In this document: piece after piece, positions 27,503 to 35,814 of the stretch
Numbering within the stretch: the stretch's first letter is position 1
Layout: every line of letters begins with the position of its first letter
DNA from: DAIDKA01 sp036521075
GTDB taxonomy: Bacteria > Pseudomonadota > Gammaproteobacteria > Steroidobacterales > Steroidobacteraceae
Length of the DNA: 64,000 nt
Assembly: GCA_036521075.1 (NCBI GenBank)
Contig: DATDIL010000147.1
Location: 67,121-131,120, forward strand
Direction of reading: 5' to 3'
Made by a program: the position numbers and the translations under genes
Notes under the pieces: model-generated
Seen by the model: the letters and a program-made list of their open reading frames with translations, nothing else
What the model was told of the DNA's origin: nothing
Databases searched by the model: none

Positions 27503-27637
27503 ATATCGCGTCCTACCGGTCGGCACCCCTCCCAGCGGGGCGCCGACCTTGCCAGAACCCTAAGCGGATTCCGGTACCGACGAGTGAACCCAAGCGGTTC
27601 AAACCTCGGCTGCCAACTTCACGATCGCGCTTGGAAA

Positions 27638-27820
27638 TCAGCGGCAATGATCATCATGCTCACCGCAGGTGACCCAGGCATGCTCGTGCCAATAGCGGTG
27701 GTGATCACGATCGTAATATCCCTCGCGGTAACCGCCCGGCCCCGCCACGACGCATCCGGCATTTATGGCGGCAAGGGCGAGCATCAGGCTGCCGATTACA
27801 ATTCGCGTTGCGTCTTTCAT
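27638..27820 (-). CDS. Small lipoprotein
   Basis: A 60-residue protein with a lipoprotein signal peptide and lipobox INAGC (Cys at residue 23). The mature part is very short and rich in Tyr, His and Asp (GYYDRDHHRYWHEHAW, then GEHDDHC). AGGAAACC sits just upstream of the ATG at 27820. The His/Asp-rich tail could bind metal (inference). It is divergent from the TonB receptor at 28002 and behind glgX. No function is known. Confidence 0.72.
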   Translation of the reverse strand: MKDATRIVIGSLMLALAAINAGCVVAGPGGYREGYYDRDHHRYWHEHAWVTCGEHDDHCR

Positions 27821-28001
27821 GAGGTTTCCTAAATAGCGTGTGATTTGATCCCGATGGGGCATTGTGCAGCGACAGCCAAGCCGATGCTGCAAGGCTTGCG
27901 CCGATAAATCGCGCAGAATTGCCACCCGTGCGTGTAGGAATCCTTACCGCCGTGTAGGCGTTGGTGCATCCGTGCGCACGTTTGGTGCGTATTGCATCGA
28001 C

Positions 28002-30152
28002 ATGACGCCATTGAAACTGCGCCGACACCGCGCTGTCATCGCAATGGCGCTGACCCTCGGACTCAGCGTCGACGTCCAGGCCGATGAAGATGCTGACCTG
28101 CTGCAGACGGTGACGGTGACGGCGACTGGCGTCAGCAACATGATTGCAGCCTCCAGTGGCGATGTGAGCCATGAACAACTCGCCGACCAGCCGCTGCTCA
28201 GAGCCGGTGCCCTCCTGGAAAACGTTCCCGGCCTTATCGTCACCCAGCATTCCGGCGAGGGCAAGGCCAACCAGTACTTCCTGCGCGCCTTCAATCTCGA
28301 TCACGGCACGGATCTGGCGACCGAGGTCGACGATATGCCCGTCAATCTGCCCACACACGCGCATGGTCAGGGCTATTCCGACCTGAATTTCCTGATCCCG
28401 GAGCTGGTGAGCGACCTGCACTACAAGAAAGGGCCTTACTACGCCGACGAGGGTGACTTTGCAACGGCCGGCGCCGTGCGCATGAGCCTTGTGGATCAGG
28501 CCGCGCCGAGCGCGAGCCTGGGGTTCGGCCAGGACGGCTACCGGCGTGCGCTGCTGATGGGATCGACGGCACTGGGCAGCGGCACCTTGCTTGCGGCGGG
28601 CGAGCTGTATCGCAATGACGGCCCGTTCGATGTGCCGGATGACTACAACCGCCTCAATGAAGTTCTACGCTACCGGCAAGGCAGCGATCGGGACTCTTGG
28701 ACCGTGACCGCCATGGGCTATGCGGGACGTTGGAGCTCAACGGACCAGGTACCACAACGGGCCATCGCGGCCGGCTTGATTGATCGCTATGGCAGTCTCA
28801 ACCCCACCGACGGGGGCGTGACCGCCCGCTACAGCCTCTCATTCAACTGGATACGGCGGGACGATGGCGGCCAGGATCAGCTGTCGGCTTACGTGATTCG
28901 CTACCGGCTGGACCTGTGGTCCACCTTTACCTACTACCTGGTCGATCCGCTGAATGGCGATCAGATGCTGCAACATGACGATCGCGTCGTCTTTGGTCTG
29001 AAGGGTTCCAAGACCTGGGACGGGCAGCTTGCGGGAATGCCCATGGCAAATGTTGTCGGCCTTCAGGCCCGTCTTGACGACATCCGCGACGTGGGGATCT
29101 TCCACACCGACCAGCGGCGCCTGCTGGATGCGGTACAGAATGCGGGGGTGAGCGAGGCGGCCACCGCGGTTTACTTCGAGAACAGTCTGCAGTGGCTGCG
29201 CCAGGTACACACCATCCTCGGCGCGCGTGATGACCTCTTCGATTTCAAGGTCCGCGACAAGATGCAAACGGCTGCCGGGGCATGTGACATCACCACCGAT
29301 CCGTTGGGCTGCGACACGGGCAACCGCCACGCCGCCATCCTGAGCCCGAAACTGGGAATCGTGCTCGGACCGTGGGCCGCGACGCAGTTTTTCGTCAGCC
29401 TCGGGAGCGGTTATCACAGCAACGATGCACGCGGCGTAACCCGCAGCGGCCAAAATCCGGAGGACTTGCCGGTGACGCCCCTCACGCGCGCCAACAGTGC
29501 CGAGATCGGCGTTTCCTCGCAGCGGGTCCCGGACTGGAGAGCGTCCCTGGATGTGTTCGCGCTGAGACTCAAGTCCGAGCTGGTTTTTGATGGTGATGCC
29601 GGCGTGACCTCGCCCAGCGGCGCCACCACCCGCACCGGTGTCGAATGGAGCAACAGCTATCGCATCAGCCCCTGGCTCTCGGCGGACTTCAACGCCGCCC
29701 TTTCCCGCGCTCGATTTGATCAGAACACCCCGCCCGATGACCTGGGATGTGGCGATGCGGCAGCGAGTCATCCGTGTCTACAGCCCATTGCCAGCACCGG
29801 GCGCTACATCCCCAACAGTCCTACCAATGTCATTGACGCGGGGCTGACCGCGCAGCGCCCCGCCGGCTGGTTCGGTGCACTGCGGGCCCGTCACTTCGGC
29901 GAGTCGCCGCTGGTGGAAGACAACAGCGCCAGATCACCGCCGTACACGACGATTGATGCGCAGGTGGGATTCAGGGCCGCCTCGCATTGGCTGGTGGCGC
30001 TGGATGCGTTCAACCTCTTCAACTCGCGCTGGAACGACATCGAGTACTACTACGTGTCGCGACTGCAGAATGAAAGCGCTCCCGCCGCTGACTATGTGGT
30101 GCACCCCGGCATTCCCCGGACACTTCGGATCAAGCTTCAGTTCCGCATGTAA
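28002..30152 (+). CDS. TonB-dependent receptor
   Basis: A complete 716-residue outer-membrane receptor. After a signal peptide (about 1-26) comes a TonB-box-like LLQTVTVTAT, then a plug (LLRAGALLENVPGLIVTQHSG, FNLDHGTDLATEVDDMPVN) and the barrel, ending in a Met after the usual aromatic strand (LKLQFRM-type end). The ATG at 28002 gives the best signal peptide; frames upstream have no sequence support. It lies 95 bases ahead of a DUF4331, lipoprotein, TPR and HupE/UreJ-like gene set in the same direction and is probably the outer-membrane entry for it. The ligand is unknown; a metal or metal chelate is possible given the HupE/UreJ-like gene (inference). Confidence 0.92.
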   Translation: MTPLKLRRHRAVIAMALTLGLSVDVQADEDADLLQTVTVTATGVSNMIAASSGDVSHEQLADQPLLRAGALLENVPGLIVTQHSGEGKANQYFLRAFNLDHGTDLATEVDDMPVNLPTHAHGQGYSDLNFLIPELVSDLHYKKGPYYADEGDFATAGAVRMSLVDQAAPSASLGFGQDGYRRALLMGSTALGSGTLLAAGELYRNDGPFDVPDDYNRLNEVLRYRQGSDRDSWTVTAMGYAGRWSSTDQVPQRAIAAGLIDRYGSLNPTDGGVTARYSLSFNWIRRDDGGQDQLSAYVIRYRLDLWSTFTYYLVDPLNGDQMLQHDDRVVFGLKGSKTWDGQLAGMPMANVVGLQARLDDIRDVGIFHTDQRRLLDAVQNAGVSEAATAVYFENSLQWLRQVHTILGARDDLFDFKVRDKMQTAAGACDITTDPLGCDTGNRHAAILSPKLGIVLGPWAATQFFVSLGSGYHSNDARGVTRSGQNPEDLPVTPLTRANSAEIGVSSQRVPDWRASLDVFALRLKSELVFDGDAGVTSPSGATTRTGVEWSNSYRISPWLSADFNAALSRARFDQNTPPDDLGCGDAAASHPCLQPIASTGRYIPNSPTNVIDAGLTAQRPAGWFGALRARHFGESPLVEDNSARSPPYTTIDAQVGFRAASHWLVALDAFNLFNSRWNDIEYYYVSRLQNESAPAADYVVHPGIPRTLRIKLQFRM

Positions 30153-30247
30153 CGGTTGTATCAAACTTTTTCATATCCCCTGCATCCGCAATTTCGGCCG
30201 CACCGTAGATATGTTGCAAGCCACCACCATCCAGGGGATCACGCTCT

Positions 30248-31795
30248 ATGACTTTTCAACGCCGGCGGATCATTTCCGCTTTCGTCGCCGCGGCTATTTT
30301 GCCGCTCGCGGCAAACGCCTCCAGCCACCGCGAGGCCCCATTCATCACCACCCGTCCGAAGGTCGATGCGACTGACCTGTACATGTTCAACAGCTACGAG
30401 GCAGGCCGCGCCGGCTTCGTGACGATTATCGCCAATTACCAACCGTACGAGCAGCCCCAGGGCGGTCCTAACTTCTACACGATGGACCCCAATGCCCTGT
30501 ATGAAATCTCCCTTGACAATACCGGCACCGGCAAAGAGGCGCTGACGTTCCAGTTCCGCTTCACGACCGTGGACTCCGGTGCGGCGGTCACCGCGGGGAC
30601 GAAGTCGATTCCCGTGCCTCTGACCAATATCGGGCCGGTCACCGCCACCAACATGGCAGCCCAAAACGTGGCTGAGACCTACACGGTGTCCCTGGCCACG
30701 GGGGACCGGCGCATGGGGACGATTGCAGCCGTCACGGACGCGCTCAGCGGTTCGAAGACCTTCGCCAAGCCGCTCGACAATATCGGCGCAAAGTCGATTG
30801 CCGACTATGCCGGTTATGCGGCCGCCTTCATCCATACCATCACCATTCCGGGCTGCAGCACGCCAGGCAAGGTGTTCGTGGGCCAGCGTCAGGACCCCTT
30901 CGTGGTGAATCTCGGGGAAACCTTCGACTTGGTGAACATCAAGTACCCCGCCGAGGAGCTGGCCCCGGCCGGTGTGAATGCGCGCAACCTCGCGCCCAAT
31001 TCCCTGGCGGGCTACAACGTGACCTCCATCGCGCTGGAGCTGCCGGCCGCCTGCGTGACGACTGCCGGGGATCCTGTCATCGGCGCCTGGACGACCGCCA
31101 GCATCCGGCAATCGGCCGTGATCAATCCGGTGCCTCAGAACGCCAAGAGCGTGGGGAGCGTCGGAGCGATCAGCGCGCCGACGGGCGCTTCGGTGGAAGG
31201 CGGTGCCTGGACCCAGGTGTCACGTCTGGGCATGCCCCTGGTCAATGAGCTGATCATTGGTCTGCCGGATAAGGATCGCTTCAATGCCTCCGCCCCGCGG
31301 GACGATGCCCAGTTCGCCGATTACGTAACCAATCCGTCGCTACCGGTGCTGCTGCAGGCGCTGTTCGGCTCCGCCGGTGTGCTGGCGCCGAATGTCTATC
31401 CGCGCACCGACCTGGTGGCCGCGTTCCTGACGGGCATCAAGGGCCTGAACCAGCCCGTGAAGGCGACCCCCGCCGAGGAATTGCGCTTGAACACCAGCAT
31501 CGCCGTCACGCCGCTCGCCAGCCAGAATGATCTGGGTGTGCTCGGGGGTGATACGTCCGGCTTCCCGAATGGGCGCCGTCCAGTCGACGACGTGGTGGAT
31601 ATCGAATTGCGGGTCGCCATGGGCGTGCTGCTCTCGCCATTCGATCACAGTGCAATGGATCCGGACCCGACGTCGGATGGGTCGCGGCAGTTGCATTACA
31701 CGGATGGAGCCGAGCCGAATGCGGCGAACTACATGCCGGCCTTCCCGTATCTCAACACCGCTCTGAGTGGCTCGCCCACCAGCGCAAACGACTAA
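30248..31795 (+). CDS. DUF4331-domain exported protein
   Basis: A 515-residue protein with a signal peptide (MTFQRRRIISAFVAAAILPLAANA) and the family opening SSHREAP, followed by VDATDLYMFNSYE and FVTIIANYQPYEQPQGGPN. Those blocks recur in DUF4331 proteins. It has no catalytic motif I recognise. It is followed 12 bases later by a small lipoprotein and then by TPR and HupE/UreJ-like genes. It is probably periplasmic or surface-exposed. The role of the family is not established. Confidence 0.88.
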   Translation: MTFQRRRIISAFVAAAILPLAANASSHREAPFITTRPKVDATDLYMFNSYEAGRAGFVTIIANYQPYEQPQGGPNFYTMDPNALYEISLDNTGTGKEALTFQFRFTTVDSGAAVTAGTKSIPVPLTNIGPVTATNMAAQNVAETYTVSLATGDRRMGTIAAVTDALSGSKTFAKPLDNIGAKSIADYAGYAAAFIHTITIPGCSTPGKVFVGQRQDPFVVNLGETFDLVNIKYPAEELAPAGVNARNLAPNSLAGYNVTSIALELPAACVTTAGDPVIGAWTTASIRQSAVINPVPQNAKSVGSVGAISAPTGASVEGGAWTQVSRLGMPLVNELIIGLPDKDRFNASAPRDDAQFADYVTNPSLPVLLQALFGSAGVLAPNVYPRTDLVAAFLTGIKGLNQPVKATPAEELRLNTSIAVTPLASQNDLGVLGGDTSGFPNGRRPVDDVVDIELRVAMGVLLSPFDHSAMDPDPTSDGSRQLHYTDGAEPNAANYMPAFPYLNTALSGSPTSAND

Positions 31796-31807
31796 GGGTA
31801 AAAGTCT

Positions 31808-32104
31808 ATGAAACGCAATATTGCCCTCGTGACAAGCGTCGGAGTCGCCTTCGGGCTGCTCGGTGGCTGCGGCGGCGCTGACAACGGGCCGCCGGTGTCA
31901 TCAGGCTCATCAGGGCCATCAGGGCCATCAGGTACAGGCAGCACCACTGCGACCCGGCAGTCACTGGATACCGAGGGTGTTCTGGCGCAGGCGCAGAAAA
32001 GCTCGGAAACCAGTTCACCCTATGCAGTCGATGATGGACTGCTGGCGCTCACCGACACCAGTGACACGAGCGCACCCGTCACCATCAACGCGAACGGCAC
32101 GTGA
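31808..32104 (+). CDS. Small lipoprotein with Ser/Gly/Pro linker
   Basis: A 98-residue lipoprotein. The lipobox is GLLGGCGG (Cys near residue 21). It is followed by a low-complexity linker SSGSSGPSGPSG encoded by a 9-bp tandem repeat, then an acidic-polar tail with no domain I recognise (YAVDDGLLALTDTSDTS). Its stop overlaps the GTG start of the TPR gene by 4 bases, so it is translationally coupled. It may tether or mark the complex encoded by this cluster (inference). Confidence 0.75.
   Translation: MKRNIALVTSVGVAFGLLGGCGGADNGPPVSSGSSGPSGPSGTGSTTATRQSLDTEGVLAQAQKSSETSSPYAVDDGLLALTDTSDTSAPVTINANGT
31898..31933 (+). repeat. 9-bp tandem repeat inside the lipoprotein linker
   Basis: Four imperfect copies of a 9-base unit (TCATCAGGC, TCATCAGGG, CCATCAGGG, CCATCAGGT) encode the Ser-Ser/Pro-Ser-Gly linker. 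Because the unit is a multiple of three, copy-number change would alter linker length without a frameshift. Confidence 0.8.
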
Positions 32105-33243
32105 GCGTCGGGCGACTGGTTGTTGCGATGTTGGTCGCTCTGGCCCCCCTCGCGGGGGCCAGGAGCGCACCCTACATTCCTGGCAGCGATGCGCAGGTGC
32201 TTGCGGAACTGCCGGCGGGTGCCCGGCACTCGAGCCTCGCCACCCGCGAGCTCACCCGCACCCGCATCGATATTGCGCTGCCGCTGGCGCAGTTCTACAT
32301 CTCCCGCGCACGTGCCACGGGGGATCTGCGCTTCCTGGGTTATGCCGAAGCGATTCTGGCACCGTGGATGAACCGGCCTGAGGTGTCGCCCCAGGTCATG
32401 ATTTTGCACGCCACGATCCTGCAGAGTCGACACCTCTTTAGTGCCTCGCTGGCAGAACTGGACCATGCGTTGGCGAAAAACCCGAATGATGCCCAGGCCT
32501 GGCTCACGCGCGCGACCGTGTTGCGAGTGCTGGGCCGCTATGCGGAGGCCATGGTGTCCTGCCAGCGCCTTGCCGTCTTTGCCGACACCGCCATTGCGAC
32601 CTTGTGCGTCCAGGCTCTGCAAGGCCTCACGGGCCAACTGGCAAGCGCATACACGACGATCGCTGCCCTGCCCCTGCAGGCGTTGCCGCCCGAGGCCCGC
32701 GCCTGGCGCTACTCAGAGCTTGGAGAAATGGCCGAGCGCCTCGGCGATGACAAGGACGCCGAGCATTGGTTGCGGGAAGGCTTGGCCATAGCACCGGACG
32801 ACTTTTACATGCGCACCGCCTGCGCGGACCTGTTGCTGCGACAGGGACGTGCCCCCGCGACACTGCAGCTGCTGGCGGGGTACGAAGCAATCGAACCGAT
32901 GTTGCTGCGGATTGCGATCGCACATCGAATGCTGCACGACGCAGCCGGCTCCCGCTCCGAGGCGCTTCTGTCCGCTGCGTTTAGCGTCGAGCAACAACGG
33001 GGTGATGCCGTTCATCGACGCGAGCAGGCACGCTTCCTGCTTGATGTGTCCTGGCAGCCGGCCGCCGCGTTGACGGCCGCCCAGGAGAACTGGCAGGTGC
33101 AGCGCGAACCGGAGGATCTGCTGATTCTCATGCGCGCGGCACAAGCGGCTCACGCGCCGCAGGCCGCAGCCCCCGCCCGTGCATTTCGGAAGCAACAAAA
33201 ACTCCAGGATGCACGCCTGGCGCCCTACGAGGCGGTGCAATGA
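32101..33243 (+). CDS. Tetratricopeptide-repeat protein, exported
   Basis: A 380-residue protein starting at a GTG inside the previous stop. It has a signal peptide (about 1-22) followed by helical repeats. TPR-like pairs are visible around ASLAELDHALAKNPNDAQAWL, RYAEAMVSCQRLA and DKDAEHWLREGLAIAPDDFY. It probably acts as a periplasmic scaffold. It overlaps the HupE/UreJ-like start by 4 bases. In this operon it may bring the DUF4331 protein and lipoprotein together (inference). Confidence 0.82.
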   Translation: MSVGRLVVAMLVALAPLAGARSAPYIPGSDAQVLAELPAGARHSSLATRELTRTRIDIALPLAQFYISRARATGDLRFLGYAEAILAPWMNRPEVSPQVMILHATILQSRHLFSASLAELDHALAKNPNDAQAWLTRATVLRVLGRYAEAMVSCQRLAVFADTAIATLCVQALQGLTGQLASAYTTIAALPLQALPPEARAWRYSELGEMAERLGDDKDAEHWLREGLAIAPDDFYMRTACADLLLRQGRAPATLQLLAGYEAIEPMLLRIAIAHRMLHDAAGSRSEALLSAAFSVEQQRGDAVHRREQARFLLDVSWQPAAALTAAQENWQVQREPEDLLILMRAAQAAHAPQAAAPARAFRKQQKLQDARLAPYEAVQ

Positions 33244-34355
33244 AGCGCACGTGGCTGTTGGTGCTGCTCGCCTGCGCCGGTGCGGCACAGGCGCACATTG
33301 CCAGCAATGGCTTTGTGGTTGCGAATGTCCAGGGACGGGAGATTTCCGGATCGGTCGAACTGGCCGTGCGGGATGTGGAACTTGCGATAGGCATCGACTC
33401 GAATCGAGACGGCAAGGTCACCTGGGGCGAGTTGCGTTCGAACGCACCGCGGTTGCTGCAATATGTGGGACAGCACCTGTTCTTTTCGGCGCAGGCCGGC
33501 AACTGTCTTCTGAACCTTGGCGCGATCCAGATCAACGACCGCGTGGACGGAAGCTACGCATGGCTGCCGTTCAGCGCGCACTGCCCGAATCCGGTGCAGC
33601 GGCTGAGCATCCGCTATTCCCTGATGGACGACATCGACCCCTCGCATCGCGGATTGCTGACGCTGACGGCCGGTCACGCAGCCCAATCCGGTGTGCTCGG
33701 GGGACCCAATTCGCAAGCCGCATTCGCCGTGTATGCCCCCTCGAACTGGCGCACGTTCGTTGAATATCTGCAGGCGGGCATCTGGCACATCTGGAGCGGC
33801 ATCGATCATCTGCTGTTCCTGCTGTCGTTACTGCTGCCGGCGGTGCTGATCCGCCGCAAGCAGCACTGGGAGCCCGTCCGGATGGCCCGCCCCGCAGTGT
33901 TCAGCATCCTCAAGGTCGTCACGGCTTTCACCCTTGCCCACTCGATCACCTTGACGCTGGCCGCCTTGGACCTGATACGCCTGCCCAGCCGGCTTACCGA
34001 ATCGGTCATCGCCGCTTCGATCATCGTCGCCGCAGTCAACAACATCTTCCCTGTGGTCACGGATAGCCGCGCGCGAATTGCTTTCGCCTTTGGCCTTCTG
34101 CATGGATTCGGCTTTGCGTCCGTACTGGCCGACATGGGCCTGCCCTCAGGCGCGCGGCTGCTGTCCCTCGTGTCGTTCAATCTCGGTATCGAAACGGGCC
34201 AACTGGCGGTGGTGCTGGCCGTCATGCCCATCGTTTACGCCATCCGTTCCAGCCTGCTCTACCGCCGGGCGGTGCTGCCGTGGGGCTCCGCGGCGATCGC
34301 AGCCATCGCGCTGGTATGGTTGGTGCAGCGCGCGCTGCCGTCGACTCTCCTGTGA
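33240..34355 (+). CDS. HupE/UreJ-like membrane protein with EF-hand loop
   Basis: A 371-residue protein with a signal peptide, a periplasmic N-terminal domain (about 20-175) and a C-terminal membrane domain of about six segments. The membrane part carries the HupE/UreJ_2 signatures GIWHIWSGIDHLLFLL, TAFTLAHSITLTLA and FGLLHGFGFASVL, with His and Asp placed as in nickel/cobalt carriers. The periplasmic part has a canonical EF-hand loop, DSNRDGKVTWGE (53-64), so it probably senses or uses calcium. It ends a translationally coupled run with the TPR and lipoprotein genes. The transported ion is not established. Confidence 0.85.
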   Translation: MKRTWLLVLLACAGAAQAHIASNGFVVANVQGREISGSVELAVRDVELAIGIDSNRDGKVTWGELRSNAPRLLQYVGQHLFFSAQAGNCLLNLGAIQINDRVDGSYAWLPFSAHCPNPVQRLSIRYSLMDDIDPSHRGLLTLTAGHAAQSGVLGGPNSQAAFAVYAPSNWRTFVEYLQAGIWHIWSGIDHLLFLLSLLLPAVLIRRKQHWEPVRMARPAVFSILKVVTAFTLAHSITLTLAALDLIRLPSRLTESVIAASIIVAAVNNIFPVVTDSRARIAFAFGLLHGFGFASVLADMGLPSGARLLSLVSFNLGIETGQLAVVLAVMPIVYAIRSSLLYRRAVLPWGSAAIAAIALVWLVQRALPSTLL

Positions 34356-34376
34356 GGACGCTGGGACAATATCGCA

Positions 34377-34395
34377 CTGCGTCAACCCAACGCAG
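34377..34395. terminator. Short hairpin after the HupE/UreJ-like gene (weak terminator candidate)
   Basis: CTGCGT and ACGCAG flank a 7-base loop, 22 bases after the stop at 34355. No T-run follows, so a Rho-independent terminator is not supported. It may only be a structured spacer before the next gene at 34439. Confidence 0.25.
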
Positions 34396-34438
34396 AGGTA
34401 AACTCCCTCCTCGCTGAACTGCAAGGACGGGGGGGGTT

Positions 34439-35140
34439 ATGACCAATACTTGTCGACTGGCTGTGGTACTGCTGGTGCTATCCCAAGCGATGGCATTCTG
34501 TCCCGCCTACGCCCAGGCGCCGGGCGGCACGAGCAGCGCGAAACCCGCGCCGGACCATGGTCCGCAACGGCCGCCGCTGTTCTTCAGGGAAGAATGGAAA
34601 CAGGGACCCGCCGGCGGCGAGCATCCCGTCACCGAAGCAGCCCTCGCGAACCCAAACCTCGAGCTGACGCTCATCGTACCAGCCGGCCAGATCCTGCTGA
34701 CCGGCACAGCCGGCGATGAGGGCAACCCGGTCCACGTATGGCAGGGTCTTTGCACCACACCGTGCGGCCTCGCGCTGCGCAATCGGCAAAGCCTGGCCGA
34801 CCTGACGGGTCTGGCCCGCATCCGCTGGACCACAAAAATGTCCGGGTACCACCAGATCAGACCCATCATAAGGCTGGCTGATGGCACCTGGCTGGCAGGT
34901 GACCGCAGCGATGGCTCCCCCCGTGACTGGCTGGTAAGCGAAATATCATTTGCCGACCTGCAGTGGATGAAACTGGACATCGCGCGAGCGGTCACGACCG
35001 GAACGCCGCTTGAGCATGTTGACCTGTCGAAAGTGGACCAGATCGGCTTCGTTGATCTGATGCCCGGCAGCGGTCATGGGCCTGGCGGCTGGGCCGATGT
35101 GGGCCAGATCGAGGTCTTCGCCAAAGCGGTGCCCCGATAA
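34439..35140 (+). CDS. Exported protein of unknown function
   Basis: A 233-residue protein with a signal peptide ending near AYAQ. A G-rich stretch precedes the ATG. A Pro-rich region follows, then a beta-rich domain (PLFFREEWKQ, WQGLCTTPCGLALRNR, ARIRWTTKMSGYHQIRPIIRLADG, GWADVGQIEVFAK). The pattern resembles jelly-roll carbohydrate-binding-like folds, but I cannot place it in a named family. The two Cys (LCTTPC) could form a disulphide. It stands between the HupE cluster and the convergent Lrp-type regulator. Confidence 0.75.
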   Translation: MTNTCRLAVVLLVLSQAMAFCPAYAQAPGGTSSAKPAPDHGPQRPPLFFREEWKQGPAGGEHPVTEAALANPNLELTLIVPAGQILLTGTAGDEGNPVHVWQGLCTTPCGLALRNRQSLADLTGLARIRWTTKMSGYHQIRPIIRLADGTWLAGDRSDGSPRDWLVSEISFADLQWMKLDIARAVTTGTPLEHVDLSKVDQIGFVDLMPGSGHGPGGWADVGQIEVFAKAVPR

Positions 35141-35152
35141 CTTCCCGTGCGG

Positions 35153-35692
35153 CTATGCCGGAGCGCGCGCCGCCGCCGCCAGATCGGGCAATCCCCCGGC
35201 CGATTTAATCAGGCGCATGACGAAATTTGAATTAATGTCCTTCACCCCCGGGATTCGCCGCAGGCGGTCGAGTACAAACTCCGAATAGGTGCGCATATCC
35301 GGGGCGGCAACATGCAACAGTGCATATTGGTTCCCGGAAACCACATAGCACTCCAGGACATAGGGTGACTCCTGGACCAGGTCCGCAAACCGATCCGCGC
35401 TTTGCGCCGAAACGACATCCAACGTCAGCGTTATGAAAGCCATCATGCCGATTCCGATTGCACCGGGATTGACCCGCACCCCGTAGCCTTGAATGACGCC
35501 TCGCTCCTCCATGCCGGCAATTCGCCGCGAGCACGGCGCCTCTGACAGGCCAACATGCCGCGCCATTTCCACGTTCGTCAGACGCGCGTTCGTTGCCAAT
35601 GCTCGCAGTATGCGCCAGTCAAACTGGTCCAGGTGCTGATCCACCTGCGTAAGATACTGGTCCTGCTGTTTCTTCCGTTGCGATTGTTTCAT
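35153..35692 (-). CDS. Lrp/AsnC-family transcriptional regulator
   Basis: A 179-residue one-domain-plus-RAM regulator. The winged-helix part is DQFDWRILRALATNARLTNVEMARHVGLSEAPCSRR, followed by the effector domain (GAIGIGMMAFITLTL, ECYVVSGNQYALLHVAA, LRRIPGVKDINSNFVM). I chose the ATG at 35692, with GGAG 8 bases upstream, over a GTG 6 bases earlier. It has an unusually basic N-terminal extension (KQSQRKKQQDQ). It is divergent from a MetE-family gene and is likely to control it and itself through the palindrome at 35776-35792. Confidence 0.9.
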   Translation of the reverse strand: MKQSQRKKQQDQYLTQVDQHLDQFDWRILRALATNARLTNVEMARHVGLSEAPCSRRIAGMEERGVIQGYGVRVNPGAIGIGMMAFITLTLDVVSAQSADRFADLVQESPYVLECYVVSGNQYALLHVAAPDMRTYSEFVLDRLRRIPGVKDINSNFVMRLIKSAGGLPDLAAAARAPA

Positions 35693-35775
35693 GCGCACAG
35701 CTCCGCTATTTCGATGGAATCATGCGCAATATTCCACAGTACTACGCGAATACGCAACCTTATTGTTCGGGTTGT

Positions 35776-35792
35776 TTGGCACAGTATGCCAA
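35776..35792. promoter_or_regulatory. Perfect inverted repeat, candidate operator for the Lrp/AsnC regulator
   Basis: TTGGCA and TGCCAA are separated by 5 bases, between the divergent regulator (start 35692) and the MetE-family gene (start 35815). It is centred about 31 bases before the latter, a position suited to control of that promoter. Confidence 0.5.
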
Positions 35793-35814
35793 TCACTTAC
35801 GGAGAAACCTGGCA

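Noticed and set aside
25889..27832. Open frame opposite glgX
   Set aside because: Lies within the strongly supported glgX gene; no ribosome-binding site or domain.
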